Shown one piece after another: positions 27,684 to 38,283 of a DNA stretch of 64,000 nucleotides. The translations under genes were made by a program, and so were the position numbers. How positions within the stretch are numbered: the stretch's first letter is position 1; each line of letters begins with the position of its first letter. The notes under the pieces were generated by a model. That model saw only the letters and a program-made list of their open reading frames with translations. It ran no database searches and had not been told where the DNA came from. Source of the stretch: Clostridiaceae bacterium (GTDB lineage Bacteria; Bacillota; Clostridia; TANB77; CAG-508); assembly GCA_021771025.1 (NCBI GenBank), contig JAETPW010000001.1:62001-126000 (forward strand), given 5' to 3'.

Positions 27684-28859
27684 ATGAAAGAAAAAAATTT
27701 TCATTACCATTATATGCCTTTAGTGCAAAGCCAGAGAGGAATGAAAGTTACGATGAATGTAAATATTAATAAATTAATTGCGTTAAATGAATTACTAACT
27801 TTATCTTCTAGAAGAAAACATAAGATTGTATTAAATCCATATGAAGATTATGGAAATGAAGAAAAAATAGATGAAGAAAATTCAGACGTAGTATTAGACA
27901 AAACTGAATGGAAAATACCAGACAAAATACGTATGGTTGTTGATGCACTAATTAAAAATAATCAATTAAGTAATGAAGATAAAATTTTGGCTATTTTTGA
28001 TGAATTGTGCAAAACTTATATTTATGATGATAATGTACTTTCTTATATCCAAAAAGTTGATGGAGAAGATTATGACCTTCCTGATTGGTATGGAAGAGAA
28101 ATTGACCCCGATTGGCAAAAAAATAGAGAAAAACATAATCGAAGAGTCTGCTATGAAGTATCTAGATATCTTGCACAAGCCCTTGGAGAATTATTTGAAG
28201 ATAACAATGAATTTGCTTCTTGTATTTTTTGGGACAAAGGTCGTACACATTATTTTGTAGGATTAGCAGGAGATGACTATAAGTTAACTTTAGACTTAGA
28301 TGATTTTGATAATATCAAGGATCTCACCAGAATTAAAACGGGATTAACCATTGAAGGCATTAACATTTTAGATGATCAAGAAGGCAAATTTAAAAGAGCA
28401 TTAGATCATTTTAATGAAAATAGAAATAAGTATGCCATTAAAAAAATTGAAGATGAAATAGAGGAAGAAGATCCAAATGAAAATAAGGATGAGGCAAAAA
28501 TTGTTTCTTTAAAAAAGTCTGATGATATCATTTTTTTGGAAAACGCATTAGAAATATTAACTAAAAAATTTAACATCGATTCACAGGGATTATTTGAATA
28601 TATTAAAGAGATAGTAGATATAAAAATAGGTCCAGAAGCAAGAAAAAAAGTATGGAAAAAATTAGAAGGAAAATATAGCGAAGAAACACGATACATACGA
28701 TGTTTAGTTTTAGAATTAGAGAATCAAACCTATATAGTAGATGTAGATGAAAAAATATTACGTCCATTTAATGAGAAAGAATTATTTGACAAAAATACTA
28801 ATTTTATCCCTTTTAAAAAGTTTAGCCGTGATTGGGGAGAATATTACGATGGTACATAG
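27684..28859 (+). CDS. transglutaminase-like protein, paralog 2
   Basis: 391 residues, paralog of the preceding gene: TYIYDDNVLSYIQ, PDWYGREIDPDWQKNREKHN, RRVCYEVSRYLAQALGELFE, THYFVGLAGDDYKLTLDLDD. The Cys-His-Asp order is kept. An acidic insert (EEEDPNENKDE) separates the core from the C-terminal domain. The start is uncertain: ATG 27684 has a poor ribosome site, while ATGs at 27741 and 27753 follow AGAGAGGA. Clearly a tandem duplication that has diverged. Confidence 0.5.
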   Translation: MKEKNFHYHYMPLVQSQRGMKVTMNVNINKLIALNELLTLSSRRKHKIVLNPYEDYGNEEKIDEENSDVVLDKTEWKIPDKIRMVVDALIKNNQLSNEDKILAIFDELCKTYIYDDNVLSYIQKVDGEDYDLPDWYGREIDPDWQKNREKHNRRVCYEVSRYLAQALGELFEDNNEFASCIFWDKGRTHYFVGLAGDDYKLTLDLDDFDNIKDLTRIKTGLTIEGINILDDQEGKFKRALDHFNENRNKYAIKKIEDEIEEEDPNENKDEAKIVSLKKSDDIIFLENALEILTKKFNIDSQGLFEYIKEIVDIKIGPEARKKVWKKLEGKYSEETRYIRCLVLELENQTYIVDVDEKILRPFNEKELFDKNTNFIPFKKFSRDWGEYYDGT

Positions 28860-28868
28860 AGTAGCGAT

Positions 28869-28897
28869 TTGAAAAAAATGGAAAAATATGATATAAT
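28869..28897 (+). promoter_or_regulatory. sigma-A-type promoter
   Basis: TTGAAA, 17-base spacer, TATAAT, 44 bases before the gene at 28942. Confidence 0.65.
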
Positions 28898-28941
28898 AAG
28901 TACATAGTTACAAAAAACACCTTGAAAGGGGGCACACTAAT

Positions 28942-29439
28942 ATGATGAAAGTTGCTATTGCGACTGCTTCATCGGAAAAAATCGAAGGAATCCTTATGGG
29001 TTTTTCCCGGTTTTTTCAAATAGAAAACTCCAATATTTCTGTTTTTTATAGGAAAACGGATTCAGGAGTTTCTAAACAACCGTTTGATGCTGAAACTTAT
29101 GCTGGTGCCCGTAACAGGGTTGATAGGATAAGGAACATCGAACAGAAGTATGACTACTATGTAAGTTGTGAAGCTGGCATAGAGAGTTATGCAGATCTTT
29201 TCTTTAATGTGCAAGTAATTTGCATATATGAGGAAAAGACTGGGAAATATCTTTTTGGGAAAAGTGCTGGTTGGCAAGTTCCCACAAAAGATATTCAAAT
29301 GATCAAGAAAAATACGATTGATCATTACCTAAAGGAAAAAGGATTTAAAAGTTCAGAAGAACTTTTGGGTCTACAAAATTCCCGAAAAGAAGCTATCGCC
29401 AACGCTACTGAATTGGCATTAGTTTCAAAGAGATTCTAA
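28942..29439 (+). CDS. inosine/xanthosine triphosphatase, DUF84/YjjX family
   Basis: 165 residues with the family's opening MKVAIATASSEKIEGILMGF, the motif QPFDAETYAGARNRVDRIR, and YYVSCEAGIES. The family hydrolyses ITP and XTP, keeping deaminated purines out of nucleic acids. It has its own promoter and terminator. Two ATGs in tandem begin the frame after GAAAGGGGG. Confidence 0.85.
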   Translation: MMKVAIATASSEKIEGILMGFSRFFQIENSNISVFYRKTDSGVSKQPFDAETYAGARNRVDRIRNIEQKYDYYVSCEAGIESYADLFFNVQVICIYEEKTGKYLFGKSAGWQVPTKDIQMIKKNTIDHYLKEKGFKSSEELLGLQNSRKEAIANATELALVSKRF

Positions 29440-29498
29440 CAAAGAAACAATTGAGAATTCAAACTACAAAGTAGTTTTGATATCTCAATTGTTTCTTT
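29440..29498. terminator. strong bidirectional terminator
   Basis: AAAGAAACAATTGAGA and its exact complement flank a second small hairpin CAAACTAC/GTAGTTTTG. It lies between convergent genes. Confidence 0.85.
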
Positions 29499-29505
29499 AA
29501 ATTTC

Positions 29506-30048
29506 TTATAAAAGGCTACTAGTAGGAATATAACTTTCATCAGGAGGATAAACCAACTCTTCACTCGGCTTATTTGTTGTCTCTAAACTCAAAATATTGA
29601 CAATCGGCATATCACCATGATAATCGCCTTTTCTGATTTCTCCCGTAATCTTGACCCAAGTATGATTTTCTAAATTCTTAGCTTGATCATATTCACACAA
29701 GAAACCAACAATAACAGATTGATAATCCGAAGAAATTACCATATCGCGAGCTAAAATAAATTGCTTATCCGTTAAATCAGAAACACGATACACATAACCG
29801 GTAAATTCAAATTTTTTCCCTACATAGTGATCTATGTTTTCATGAACCGTTTTCAAAATATTCGTATAATTTTTAGCTGAAATTTTAGAAATGCCGTTTG
29901 GAGGTAAGCAACGATCAGAAGAATCATTAGCACCAGCAAATACACGATACATCACAATTCCAACAATACAAATAAGTAACAACACGACAGCAGTGAAAAA
30001 ATATTTAAATATTTTACTTCCATTGACTTTTATATTATAAATAAACAT
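29506..30048 (-). CDS. membrane-anchored protein like the C-terminal domain of the YcgQ/TIGR03943 family
   Basis: 180 residues: one N-terminal membrane segment (FFTAVVLLLICIVGIVMYRV) and an extracytoplasmic domain with YVGKKFEFTGYVYRVSDLTD, QFILARDMVISSD, VGFLCEYDQAKNLENHTWVK. This resembles the OB-like C-terminal part of the two-gene YcgR/YcgQ system, but the usual CC pair is replaced by SS and there is no partner permease. Function unknown. Confidence 0.6.
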   Translation of the reverse strand: MFIYNIKVNGSKIFKYFFTAVVLLLICIVGIVMYRVFAGANDSSDRCLPPNGISKISAKNYTNILKTVHENIDHYVGKKFEFTGYVYRVSDLTDKQFILARDMVISSDYQSVIVGFLCEYDQAKNLENHTWVKITGEIRKGDYHGDMPIVNILSLETTNKPSEELVYPPDESYIPTSSLL

Positions 30049-30188
30049 ATAGATTCCTCTTTTCTCATTATGGGATTAGTAAAGTGTATGAGCAATTTTT
30101 TAAAAAATGAATTATTCTTGATTTTATTTTTTCTTAGGAGTAATTGTATTAACTTCTCACTTTTTTTCTTGCAATTTTCCAAAAAAAC

Positions 30189-30217
30189 ATTGCTAAAAAT
30201 TAATTTTAGTGATATAG
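30189..30217 (+). promoter_or_regulatory. probable secA promoter
   Basis: TTGCTA, 17-base spacer, TATAGT, 42 bases before the secA ATG. Confidence 0.6.
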
Positions 30218-30259
30218 TTACAAAGGAAAATCAATAAACTTGGGAGGACTGAATTCAAA

Positions 30260-33007
30260 ATGAAATTATTTAAAACGTATAGTGAAAAGGAAGTAAAACG
30301 AGTAAAACCTATTGTGCAAAAAATCAATGATTTGGAAGAAGAAATGACAAAACTTTCAGACCATGAATTAAGACAAAAAACAGATTATTTCAAAAAACAA
30401 TTACAAGAAGGAAAAACCTTAGACGATATTTTACCCGAAGCATTTGCTGTAGTAAGAGAAGCATCCAAAAGAACTTTAGGAATGAGACACTTTGACGTGC
30501 AATTAATTGGTGGTATTATTCTTCATCAAGGAAGAATTGCCGAAATGAAAACTGGTGAAGGAAAAACATTAGTGGCTACTTTACCTGTTTATTTAAACGC
30601 CTTAGAAGGAAAAGGAGTTCATGTCATTACGGTTAATGATTACCTAGCTAAAAGAGATAGTGAATGGATGGGAAAATTATACAAATTTTTAGGTATGTCA
30701 GTAGGTTTAGTCATTGCTGAAATGGAACCTGCACAAAAACAAAAGGCCTATGCTGCAGATATTACCTATGGAACCAACAATGAATTTGGATTTGATTATT
30801 TAAGAGATAATATGGTAATCTACCAAAATCAATTAGTACAACGTGGTTTACATTATGCGATTGTCGATGAAATTGACAGTATTTTAATCGATGAAGCACG
30901 TACTCCACTCATTATTTCAGGTCGTGCTAATCAATCCTCTGATTTATACAAAAAAGCAAACGATTTTGTTCGTAAACTAGAACCAAAAGTAATCGTAGAA
31001 GAAGATGTTAAAGACTTTGACCAAGCAGAAGATAATGAAAAATACGATTATATCGTTGACTTAAAAGCAAAATCTGCTTCATTGACCCAAAAAGGAATCA
31101 AAAAAGCAGAAGAAACATTTCATCTAGAAAACTTCAATGACTTAGATAATTCTACTTTAGTTCATCATGTTAATCAAGCCCTACGTGCTCATGGTGTCAT
31201 GAAAAAAGACATTGATTACATTGTCAAAAATGGAGAAGTATTAATTGTTGACGAATTCACAGGGCGTATTATGTATGGAAGAAGATACAATAATGGATTA
31301 CACCAAGCGATTGAAGCAAAAGAACACGTAAAAATTGCCGATGAATCAAAAACATTAGCAACCATTACCTTCCAAAATTATTTTAGAATGTATGACAAAT
31401 TATCTGGTATGACAGGTACTGCCATGACAGAAGAAGCAGAGTTTGAAGAAATTTATAACTTAGATGTTGTTTCTATTCCAACTAATAAACCAATGATTCG
31501 TGAAGATAGTAATGACGTGATTTATAAAAACGAAAATGCTAAATTTAGATCAGTAGTAGAAGACATCAAACAAAGTCATCAAAAAGGGCAACCGGTTTTA
31601 ATTGGTACAGTTTCTATCGAAAAATCGGAAAAATTAAGTAAACTGCTACAAAAAGAAGGAATTGCCCATGAAGTATTAAATGCAAAATCTCATGAAAAAG
31701 AGGCTATGATTGTTGCCCAAGCAGGTAAATTTGGCGCAGTAACCATTGCCACGAACATGGCAGGACGTGGAACTGACATCATGCTAGGAGGAAATAGTGA
31801 ATACCTAGCCAAAGAAGAAATGAGAAGAAAAAAAGTTCCTGAAAACTTAATTGAAGAAGCCAATACCTATTACGAAACAGACGATCAAGATCTTTTACGT
31901 GCAAGAGAACAATTCAAACAATTAGTAGAAAAATACGAAGAAGAAATCAAAGAAGAAAAGAAAAAAGTCATTGAAGCTGGTGGATTAAAAATCATTGGTA
32001 CAGAAAGACATGAATCCAGAAGAATTGACAATCAGTTAAGAGGACGTAGTGGACGTCAAGGAGATCCGGGAGAATCTAGATTTTACATTGGCTTAGATGA
32101 TGACTTAATGAAAATCTTTGGTGGAGATACCATTACCAAAGTATATAACTCTTTAGGGGCAGATGAAAATATGCCAATCGAATCCAAAATGATTTCAAAA
32201 GCAGTAGAAAATGCTCAAAAGAAAGTAGAAGGTAGAAACTTTAGTATTCGTAAAAACGTCTTAAAATACGATGATGTCATGAATGTACAAAGAGAAATTA
32301 TCTATAAACAAAGAAGGAAAGTATTAGACGGAGAAAACATGAAAGAAAATGTATTAGCCATGATTAGCAATGTAGCAGAAGAAATGGTTAATCTATACGT
32401 AGAAGGGGAAAATGGAAACGAACTTTCTGTCGAAGCATTAGATACAGAAATTGTCAACACCTTTGGTATAGACATGACTAACTACTTAAAAGAACATAAA
32501 AACGATATTTCAGAAGTAATCGAAGAACTACAAAAACAAGCTCAGGCCAAATACCTAGAAAAAGAAGGAGACATCGGGGAAGAACAAATGAGAGAACTAG
32601 AACGTGTTGTTCTTCTAAAAGTAGTTGACGAAAAATGGATGAATCATATTGACAGCATGGACGAATTAAAAGATGGAATTGGCTTGCGTGCTTATGGACA
32701 ACAAGACCCAGTAGTAAAATACCGTATGGAAGGTATGGATATGTTTGAAGAAATGACAGCAAATATCAAAGTAGATGTTGTCAAAATCTTAATGAACCTT
32801 CGTAAACAAGGAGAAGTAAAACGCCAAGAAGCAGCCAAAATAACAGGCGCAGCTTTAGAAGCAATCAATAGCGTAGACGGGGGAAAAGCCATTGATGTGA
32901 ATGAAAACAAAACCGTCCGTCATGAAGGGCCAAAAGTAGGAAGAAATGATCCTTGCCCATGTGGTTCGGGCAAAAAGTACAAGAATTGTTGCGGAAAGAA
33001 TGTATAA
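30260..33007 (+). CDS. secA: preprotein translocase ATPase SecA
   Basis: Drives export of unfolded proteins through SecYEG at the membrane. 915 residues, with Walker [10 protein letters not shown] near 100, [31 protein letters not shown], the helicase motif [20 protein letters not shown] and the C-terminal zinc-binding SEC-C motif [23 protein letters not shown] follows TGGGAGGACTGAATTCAAA. The last codons coincide with the proposed attachment site of the island that starts just downstream; a second SEC-C-coding sequence lies at 40260-40315. Confidence 0.97.
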   Translation: MKLFKTYSEKEVKRVKPIVQKINDLEEEMTKLSDHELRQKTDYFKKQLQEGKTLDDILPEAFAVVREASKRTLGMRHFDVQLIGGIILHQGRIAEMKTGEGKTLVATLPVYLNALEGKGVHVITVNDYLAKRDSEWMGKLYKFLGMSVGLVIAEMEPAQKQKAYAADITYGTNNEFGFDYLRDNMVIYQNQLVQRGLHYAIVDEIDSILIDEARTPLIISGRANQSSDLYKKANDFVRKLEPKVIVEEDVKDFDQAEDNEKYDYIVDLKAKSASLTQKGIKKAEETFHLENFNDLDNSTLVHHVNQALRAHGVMKKDIDYIVKNGEVLIVDEFTGRIMYGRRYNNGLHQAIEAKEHVKIADESKTLATITFQNYFRMYDKLSGMTGTAMTEEAEFEEIYNLDVVSIPTNKPMIREDSNDVIYKNENAKFRSVVEDIKQSHQKGQPVLIGTVSIEKSEKLSKLLQKEGIAHEVLNAKSHEKEAMIVAQAGKFGAVTIATNMAGRGTDIMLGGNSEYLAKEEMRRKKVPENLIEEANTYYETDDQDLLRAREQFKQLVEKYEEEIKEEKKKVIEAGGLKIIGTERHESRRIDNQLRGRSGRQGDPGESRFYIGLDDDLMKIFGGDTITKVYNSLGADENMPIESKMISKAVENAQKKVEGRNFSIRKNVLKYDDVMNVQREIIYKQRRKVLDGENMKENVLAMISNVAEEMVNLYVEGENGNELSVEALDTEIVNTFGIDMTNYLKEHKNDISEVIEELQKQAQAKYLEKEGDIGEEQMRELERVVLLKVVDEKWMNHIDSMDELKDGIGLRAYGQQDPVVKYRMEGMDMFEEMTANIKVDVVKILMNLRKQGEVKRQEAAKITGAALEAINSVDGGKAIDVNENKTVRHEGPKVGRNDPCPCGSGKKYKNCCGKNV

Positions 33008-33035
33008 ATAGCGGATTGTAGCGATTTTTGAAAAA
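32955..33035. other. proposed left attachment site at the secA 3' end
   Basis: The SEC-C codons, with AATTGTTGCGGAAA at 32983-32996, and then TAGCG..TTGTAGCGATT. The counterpart near 40272-40345 has the same 14 bases, synonymous codon changes before them, and a partly matching tail after them. Confidence 0.55.
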
Positions 33036-33110
33036 GTAAAAAAAGATGTCAAAAATTATTTTGTCATCCAAAATATAAAAATAATACAGGAAAGTATTGA
33101 AAATTAAGGA

Positions 33111-33148
33111 GTGTATCCAAAATAAATTGGATGACACTTCTTTTTATT
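33111..33148 (+). terminator. terminator after the left island end
   Basis: GTGTATCCAA pairs with TTGGATGACAC (one bulge), then TTCTTTTT. It now serves secA. Confidence 0.65.
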
Positions 33149-33211
33149 ATGTTGTTAATGTTTGTAAATGTTATAAAATAGATATAAAAAAATTAAGAAG
33201 GAGGACTAGTT

Positions 33212-34482
33212 ATGGGTAAAATTAATATAAGGAAAAGAGGAAAAGTATATGAGTACTTTTTCGAGGGAACAAAAGTGAATAACAAAAGAACTAGAATTTC
33301 AAAGTCAGGATTTCGAACTCAAAATGAAGCTTTTGAATATGGATTAAAGGCATATAATGATTATATTAATGGAGAAATTGCTTCTAGAAAATCTCAAATG
33401 TCATATAGTGATTATTTAGATTATTGGATGAAGGAATATTTTTCAATTAATTATAAATATTCAACAGCTAAAAGATATTCAGAAACATTTGAAACAATAA
33501 AAAAGGAAATTGGTAAATATAAATTATGTGCATTAACTCCATATATATTAAATCAATCACTGCTAAGGCTTTATCAAAGATCAGGAACTAAAGAATCATT
33601 AAGAAATTATCAAAAAGTGATAAAAAGTTCACTAAGAGATGCAACAAATTATTTTGGATTTATAAAAAATAATCCAGCAGTAGATTTACAAATACCAAGA
33701 GTTTTATCGTTTGATTCAAAAAAAATTGTGTAAAGCATATTTATACAACGGAAGAAATAGAAAAAATCTTATTGAGATTTCAAAAAAATGAAACTTTTAC
33801 ATGTGCATTTTTAACAGCGTGTTATACTGGTATGAGAACAGGTGAAGTATTTGCATTAACATGGAATGATATTGACTTGGAAAATAGAGTGATAAAAATT
33901 AACAAAACAGTATATTCAAAATTAAAAGAAAATAATGGGAGATGGTTTTTAGGACCTACTAAAACAGAAGGAAGTTGTAGAGATGTTTATATTTGTAATA
34001 CATTATATAGAGCATTATCAAATTATAAAAAGAAACAAAATTTATGTACGAAAAAATATAATAGTATTTATAAAAAATATTCGCTTGAGCCTATAAGGAA
34101 TAAATATGGTAAAGTAGTTGAATATAAAATAATTGAAAGTAATCATAAAAAGAAAAATAATGTTGATATGGTTTTTACTAAAAAAGATGGAACATATTCA
34201 GGTACAGATATTATTAAGTATCCATTCAAAATCATACATAAAGAGCTTGGAATAACTAATTGTAGATTTTATGATTTGAGAGGTAGCTATGCTACTAAAA
34301 GTTTAAGAAACGGTGCAAATATTAGAGATATAGCAGATACACTTGGACATAGTAGAATTGAAACTACTGAAAATTATTATATATCAAGTACAGAAGAATC
34401 AAGAAAAAAAGTGAATATTACTTTAGAAAAAATGAATTCTTCTAAAGTAATCGATGATATAATAGATTACATAAATATTTGA
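33212..34482 (+). pseudogene. tyrosine integrase, frame broken at an A8 run
   Basis: The first frame (33212-33733) holds the N-terminal arm-binding and core-binding domains (MGKINIRKRGKVYEYFFEGT; YSDYLDYWMKEYF). It stops just after eight A at about 33718-33725. The next frame carries the catalytic domain: TGMRTGEVFALTWNDID with the first Arg, YDLRGSYATKSLRNG with the second Arg (the usual His before it is Tyr), and LGHSRIETTENYY with His and the nucleophile Tyr. One base in the A-run restores a full protein of about 420 residues. It may be dead, expressed through slippage at A8, or a read error. Confidence 0.8.
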
Positions 34483-34571
34483 AATCACTTGAAAAATAGG
34501 GTAAATAATGGTAAAATATTCTTGGAATACAGAAGATAATAGATAAATTAATGTAAATTTTGGAGGGAACA

Positions 34572-35732
34572 ATGAAAATTATATTTTTTTACTATTATTA
34601 CGATGATAAGATAAAAGATAAGCAGAGAGTAGAATTTCCACCATTAGGTATGCTGTACTTATGCTCTGCTTTAGAAAATATAGGTTGTGAAGTAGAAGTA
34701 AAATATTTTGATGAAAATACAAATATAGAAGATATACCAAATGCAGATGTATATGCATATTCTATATCATCTACAGCATCATATCCTACATATTTACAAC
34801 TTTCAGAAAAATTGAAAGAAAAAGCAAAATATTATATTGCAGGAAATACACAAGCCACTATATTTCCAGAACCAGTATTAAAACAAATGAATTTGGATGC
34901 AGTCTTTACAGGAGAGGGAGAAGAGACTGTTACAGATTGGATAAAAAATAATTGTCAAGGAAAAGGAATAATTAAAGGTGAAAGAGTGGATATTGAACAT
35001 TTACCATTTCCAGCAAGACATTTAATACCAGATGAAAAAATATATATGAACAATCGCGTTGGGGGAGAGAGTAAAAATTCTATTAGCATGATTTCTTCAA
35101 GAGGATGTGTATTTGGCTGTAAGTTTTGTGCAATTCAAAATAGAGGAAAAGTAAAATTTAGAAGTTTGCAAGATTTTGAAGAAGAAGTGAAATATATTTT
35201 AGCAAGATATCCTAAATGTGATGGAATTACACTGCTAGATGAGACATTTACATTAAATACAAAACATGCTGTAGGTATTGCAAATATTTTTAAAAAGTAT
35301 GGCTTGAAATGGGAATGTAATTCTAGAGTAGATACGGTTAATGATGAAATAATACAAGCCCTAAAAGATAGTAATTGCCAAGAAATAAGGTTAGGAATTG
35401 AAAGTGGTTCACAAAGAATGGTAGACGATATGAATAAAGGGATAAACCTAGAAAAAGCAAAAGGTGTAATAAAGAAACTACATGAAAGTGGTATACCTGT
35501 TAAATTGTATATAATGCATGGCTATCCTGGAGAGAATATAAAAACTAGCTTGGAAACAATACAATATTTGAATGAATTAAAAGAATATATACATAGAATT
35601 AGTTTATATAGATTTGTACCATTACCAGGTTCTCCTGTATTTGCAGAAGGAAAATTAAATAAACTAGATTGGACAGATTATACAATATATGACAATAATA
35701 ATCATTGGTGGGGAACTCAAGTAGATTTATAG
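34572..35732 (+). CDS. B12-binding-domain radical SAM protein
   Basis: 386 residues in the BchE-like arrangement: N-terminal cobalamin-binding-like domain (VEFPPLGMLYLCSALENIGC, later VFTGEGEETV), then the radical SAM core with the cluster motif RGCVFGCKFC near residue 175 and ITLLDETFTLN, IRLGIESGSQRM. Such enzymes do methylations, ring changes or other radical chemistry. The DxHxxG B12 motif is not obvious, so cobalamin use is doubtful. ATG 34572 follows TTTTGGAGGGAACA. A 22-codon frame just after the stop (35741-35809) could be a shifted C-terminal tail. Confidence 0.85.
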   Translation: MKIIFFYYYYDDKIKDKQRVEFPPLGMLYLCSALENIGCEVEVKYFDENTNIEDIPNADVYAYSISSTASYPTYLQLSEKLKEKAKYYIAGNTQATIFPEPVLKQMNLDAVFTGEGEETVTDWIKNNCQGKGIIKGERVDIEHLPFPARHLIPDEKIYMNNRVGGESKNSISMISSRGCVFGCKFCAIQNRGKVKFRSLQDFEEEVKYILARYPKCDGITLLDETFTLNTKHAVGIANIFKKYGLKWECNSRVDTVNDEIIQALKDSNCQEIRLGIESGSQRMVDDMNKGINLEKAKGVIKKLHESGIPVKLYIMHGYPGENIKTSLETIQYLNELKEYIHRISLYRFVPLPGSPVFAEGKLNKLDWTDYTIYDNNNHWWGTQVDL

Positions 35733-35814
35733 GATATAATATGTTAGAGAAATGTGTGAAATCAATTAATAATAAAGAATACAAGAAAGATTTAGAAGAA
35801 GAGAGGTAATAAAT

Positions 35815-36498
35815 ATGGAATGTTCATTTTGTAGTGAAATAAATAATAAAGAAGAAAACAATTTTTTTGATATATATCTAAAAGAAACTTTTGAAAAAGA
35901 TGGGTTAGATAGTAGAATAGTAGCAACTACACGAAAATTTGTGATAATGCCTATGGTAGGGCCATTAGTTCCAGGATATTTATTAATAGTTCCAAAAGAT
36001 CATTATTTATCAATATCACAATTACCAAGAGAACAAATTGAAGAATTGAAGATTATAAAAGAGGAACTTAAAAAAGTCTTTGAACAACATTATGGAAGAA
36101 CTGTATTTTATGAACATGGTGCATTATCTTGTTCAGCAAAAGGAGGATGTTGTTCTGACCATGCACATCTACATATTGTTGCAGTTGATATAGATGTAAA
36201 AGATAAATTTAATGAATATGGATACGAATTAAGACAAATAGAAGATTATAATGAAATAGTAAATCAAAAACAAAGAAATACTCCATATTTATATTATGAA
36301 AATCAAGAGCATGAAATGTTTATTGCTGATGCACCTGTAGTTGAATCACAATTTATAAGAAAATTAATTGCAAAAGATATAGATGCATTGGATAGAGCAT
36401 TATGGAGTGAAAATATTAGAAAAGATTGGATGATAGAGATAGTAAAAACTTTAAGACCACACTTTGAAAATTTGAAAGGAACTTCAATATGGGAATAA
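35815..36498 (+). CDS. HIT-family nucleotide hydrolase or transferase
   Basis: 227 residues, nearly twice a minimal HIT protein. N-terminal CSFCSEI may bind metal. The HIT core shows VPGYLLIVPKDHYLSISQLP and the histidine triad HAHLHIVAVDI near residue 118. The C-terminal 90 residues are an extension with MFIADAPVVESQFIRKLIAK. HIT enzymes cleave or transfer nucleoside monophosphates. It starts 82 bases after the radical SAM gene behind AGAGAGGTAATAAAT, and is probably in one operon with it. Confidence 0.85.
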   Translation: MECSFCSEINNKEENNFFDIYLKETFEKDGLDSRIVATTRKFVIMPMVGPLVPGYLLIVPKDHYLSISQLPREQIEELKIIKEELKKVFEQHYGRTVFYEHGALSCSAKGGCCSDHAHLHIVAVDIDVKDKFNEYGYELRQIEDYNEIVNQKQRNTPYLYYENQEHEMFIADAPVVESQFIRKLIAKDIDALDRALWSENIRKDWMIEIVKTLRPHFENLKGTSIWE

Positions 36499-36579
36499 AA
36501 AAACAATTCTTGGGAATAAAATGGTCTAATAATAATCCACAAATGTTATTCTATGACAAGGTAATACATTCTATGCAAT

Positions 36580-37440
36580 ATGAGGATTGTAGTCGGAAAT
36601 ATAGAAATTAAGAAAACCACGGAAAAACGATGTAAAGGATACTATGATTTAATAAAAAAACAAATAGTTCCATGTAAATATTTTATAGATTTAACAGGAA
36701 GTGAATATTGCCAATGTAGAGAATGTCAAGCAAAGTCTGGTTTTGATATATGTTTAGGATGTAATGGAAGTGTATGCAAGACTAATAGTGATGTAGCAAG
36801 AAAATTTTGTCACGAAGGACATCATGTGTATCTTGCATATTTTTCAAATGATAAATTAAAAGTAGGTACTGCAGCAAGTTATAGAAAATATGAAAGATTA
36901 TTGGAACAAGGAGCATTATATTCTATATTTTTAGCTCAAGCTCCAAATGGAAGAATTGCAAGACAATTAGAAAGTAGAATATCGGATTTGGGAATTGCGT
37001 CAAAAGTAAACTCGGCTTATAAAATGAATAATTTTATAATAGATAGAGAACAAGAAGAAATAGAAAAAATGCTTATGGATGAATATAAGTCTATTTTACA
37101 AAGCGTAGATGATAAATGTAAAAAATATTTTATTAAGCCAGAATACAATAATTTTATGAACATTTCAGATAAAGTGAGACAAAACTTATTAGAAGAAAGC
37201 AGACAATTGACTCTTTTTGGAGGAATGGATGAACCAGAACATAAGCAATATGAAAAAGTATCAAAGCCAGAAGGTGTATCAGGAGAGATTGAGGCAGTTG
37301 TTGGAAGTTTAATATTACTAAAGAAAGACAATAAATTTTCAGTAGTTAATATGAAAAGTTTAGAAGGTTGGCTTGTTGATTTTAAAAAAAGAGAAATAGG
37401 AGAAAGAATTGATGGAAGCGCTGATAAAGGCGAAAGATAG
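36580..37440 (+). CDS. DUF2797-family protein
   Basis: 286 residues. Cys-rich N-terminal part with CRECQAK and ICLGCNGSVC, likely zinc binding, then HHVYLAYFSNDKLKVGTAAS and RLLEQGALYSIFLAQAPNGR, the hallmarks of DUF2797, whose role is unknown. The C-terminal 100 residues are an added region. The start is an ATG with a weak ribosome site. Its end overlaps the next gene by 29 bases, so the two are translated together. Confidence 0.75.
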   Translation: MRIVVGNIEIKKTTEKRCKGYYDLIKKQIVPCKYFIDLTGSEYCQCRECQAKSGFDICLGCNGSVCKTNSDVARKFCHEGHHVYLAYFSNDKLKVGTAASYRKYERLLEQGALYSIFLAQAPNGRIARQLESRISDLGIASKVNSAYKMNNFIIDREQEEIEKMLMDEYKSILQSVDDKCKKYFIKPEYNNFMNISDKVRQNLLEESRQLTLFGGMDEPEHKQYEKVSKPEGVSGEIEAVVGSLILLKKDNKFSVVNMKSLEGWLVDFKKREIGERIDGSADKGER

Positions 37441-38266
37441 AGATATAATATCTAAATATGGAAAGTTAAAAGGATGGGATGTGTGCAATAGCTTGGGATT
37501 ACAATCTTTTGGCGAAGTGTATATTTTAAGTGATTTTATAGATACGAATAATTCTCAAATAAGAGAAATCTTTGGTGAAGAACCATTATTATGTAGAACA
37601 GATGCTCCGATTGGACAAGGATATAAAATGATAAGAGGAAGAGATGTTAAATTAGATGATATAAATGACTATTTAGCAGAAGTAAAAAAATGTACAGATG
37701 ATGGAGTCATTCTAATGTCTAAGCATCCTTCAACAATTCTAACAGGCTATTATACGCCAAGATATAAAACTAAAGGTGCAATTATGGTTGTATTTGAAAA
37801 AGGAGATAGAATTTTAATAGACTATGTTGGATCAGGATTTGATGTTGGGGATATTACGAGAGGAAAAACAATACATACAGCAATATCAATACCTTGGGAT
37901 TCGATTTACGAAAAGCCAATACATAATTATAAAGATGCAAAAATGATGGGAGAAGGATTATTTCAAATAACAGATAAACAGTATAGAGTATCTAGAAATA
38001 ACAGAATAAATGAATTAACATTGAATTTAAAAGAACAAGAAGTTGATGAAATAGAAAATAGTATACCAAAAGAAACACCCAAATTAGATTATAAACTATT
38101 TAATCAGTTATATGATGAATGTATAGACAAAATTATTTATGGGGATTTTAATATGTCAAGCAAACCATTTGGTATTATGATGAACATATATGAAGATAAA
38201 TTCTGTGTATTTGAAGTGTGGAATATTCAAAGATCAATTAGTAAAAATATAGAACTAGATAGGTGA
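37412..38266 (+). CDS. unknown conserved-looking protein of the island
   Basis: 284 residues with no family I can name. Likely core motifs are LCRTDAPIGQGYKMIRGRDV, HPSTILTGYYTPRYKTKGAI and IDYVGSGFDVGDITRGKTIH, whose Gly, Asp, Arg and His content suggests a nucleotide- or phosphate-binding enzyme. No membrane segment. It overlaps the DUF2797 gene, with AGGAG 12 bases upstream of the ATG, and ends the plus-strand run of cargo genes. A very AT-rich gene. Confidence 0.7.
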   Translation: MEALIKAKDRDIISKYGKLKGWDVCNSLGLQSFGEVYILSDFIDTNNSQIREIFGEEPLLCRTDAPIGQGYKMIRGRDVKLDDINDYLAEVKKCTDDGVILMSKHPSTILTGYYTPRYKTKGAIMVVFEKGDRILIDYVGSGFDVGDITRGKTIHTAISIPWDSIYEKPIHNYKDAKMMGEGLFQITDKQYRVSRNNRINELTLNLKEQEVDEIENSIPKETPKLDYKLFNQLYDECIDKIIYGDFNMSSKPFGIMMNIYEDKFCVFEVWNIQRSISKNIELDR

Positions 38267-38283
38267 ACCATCTAGTTCTATTA

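Noticed and set aside
36489..36611. 40-codon ORF bridging the HIT and DUF2797 genes
   Set aside because: No ribosome site, and it overlaps both neighbours in another frame.
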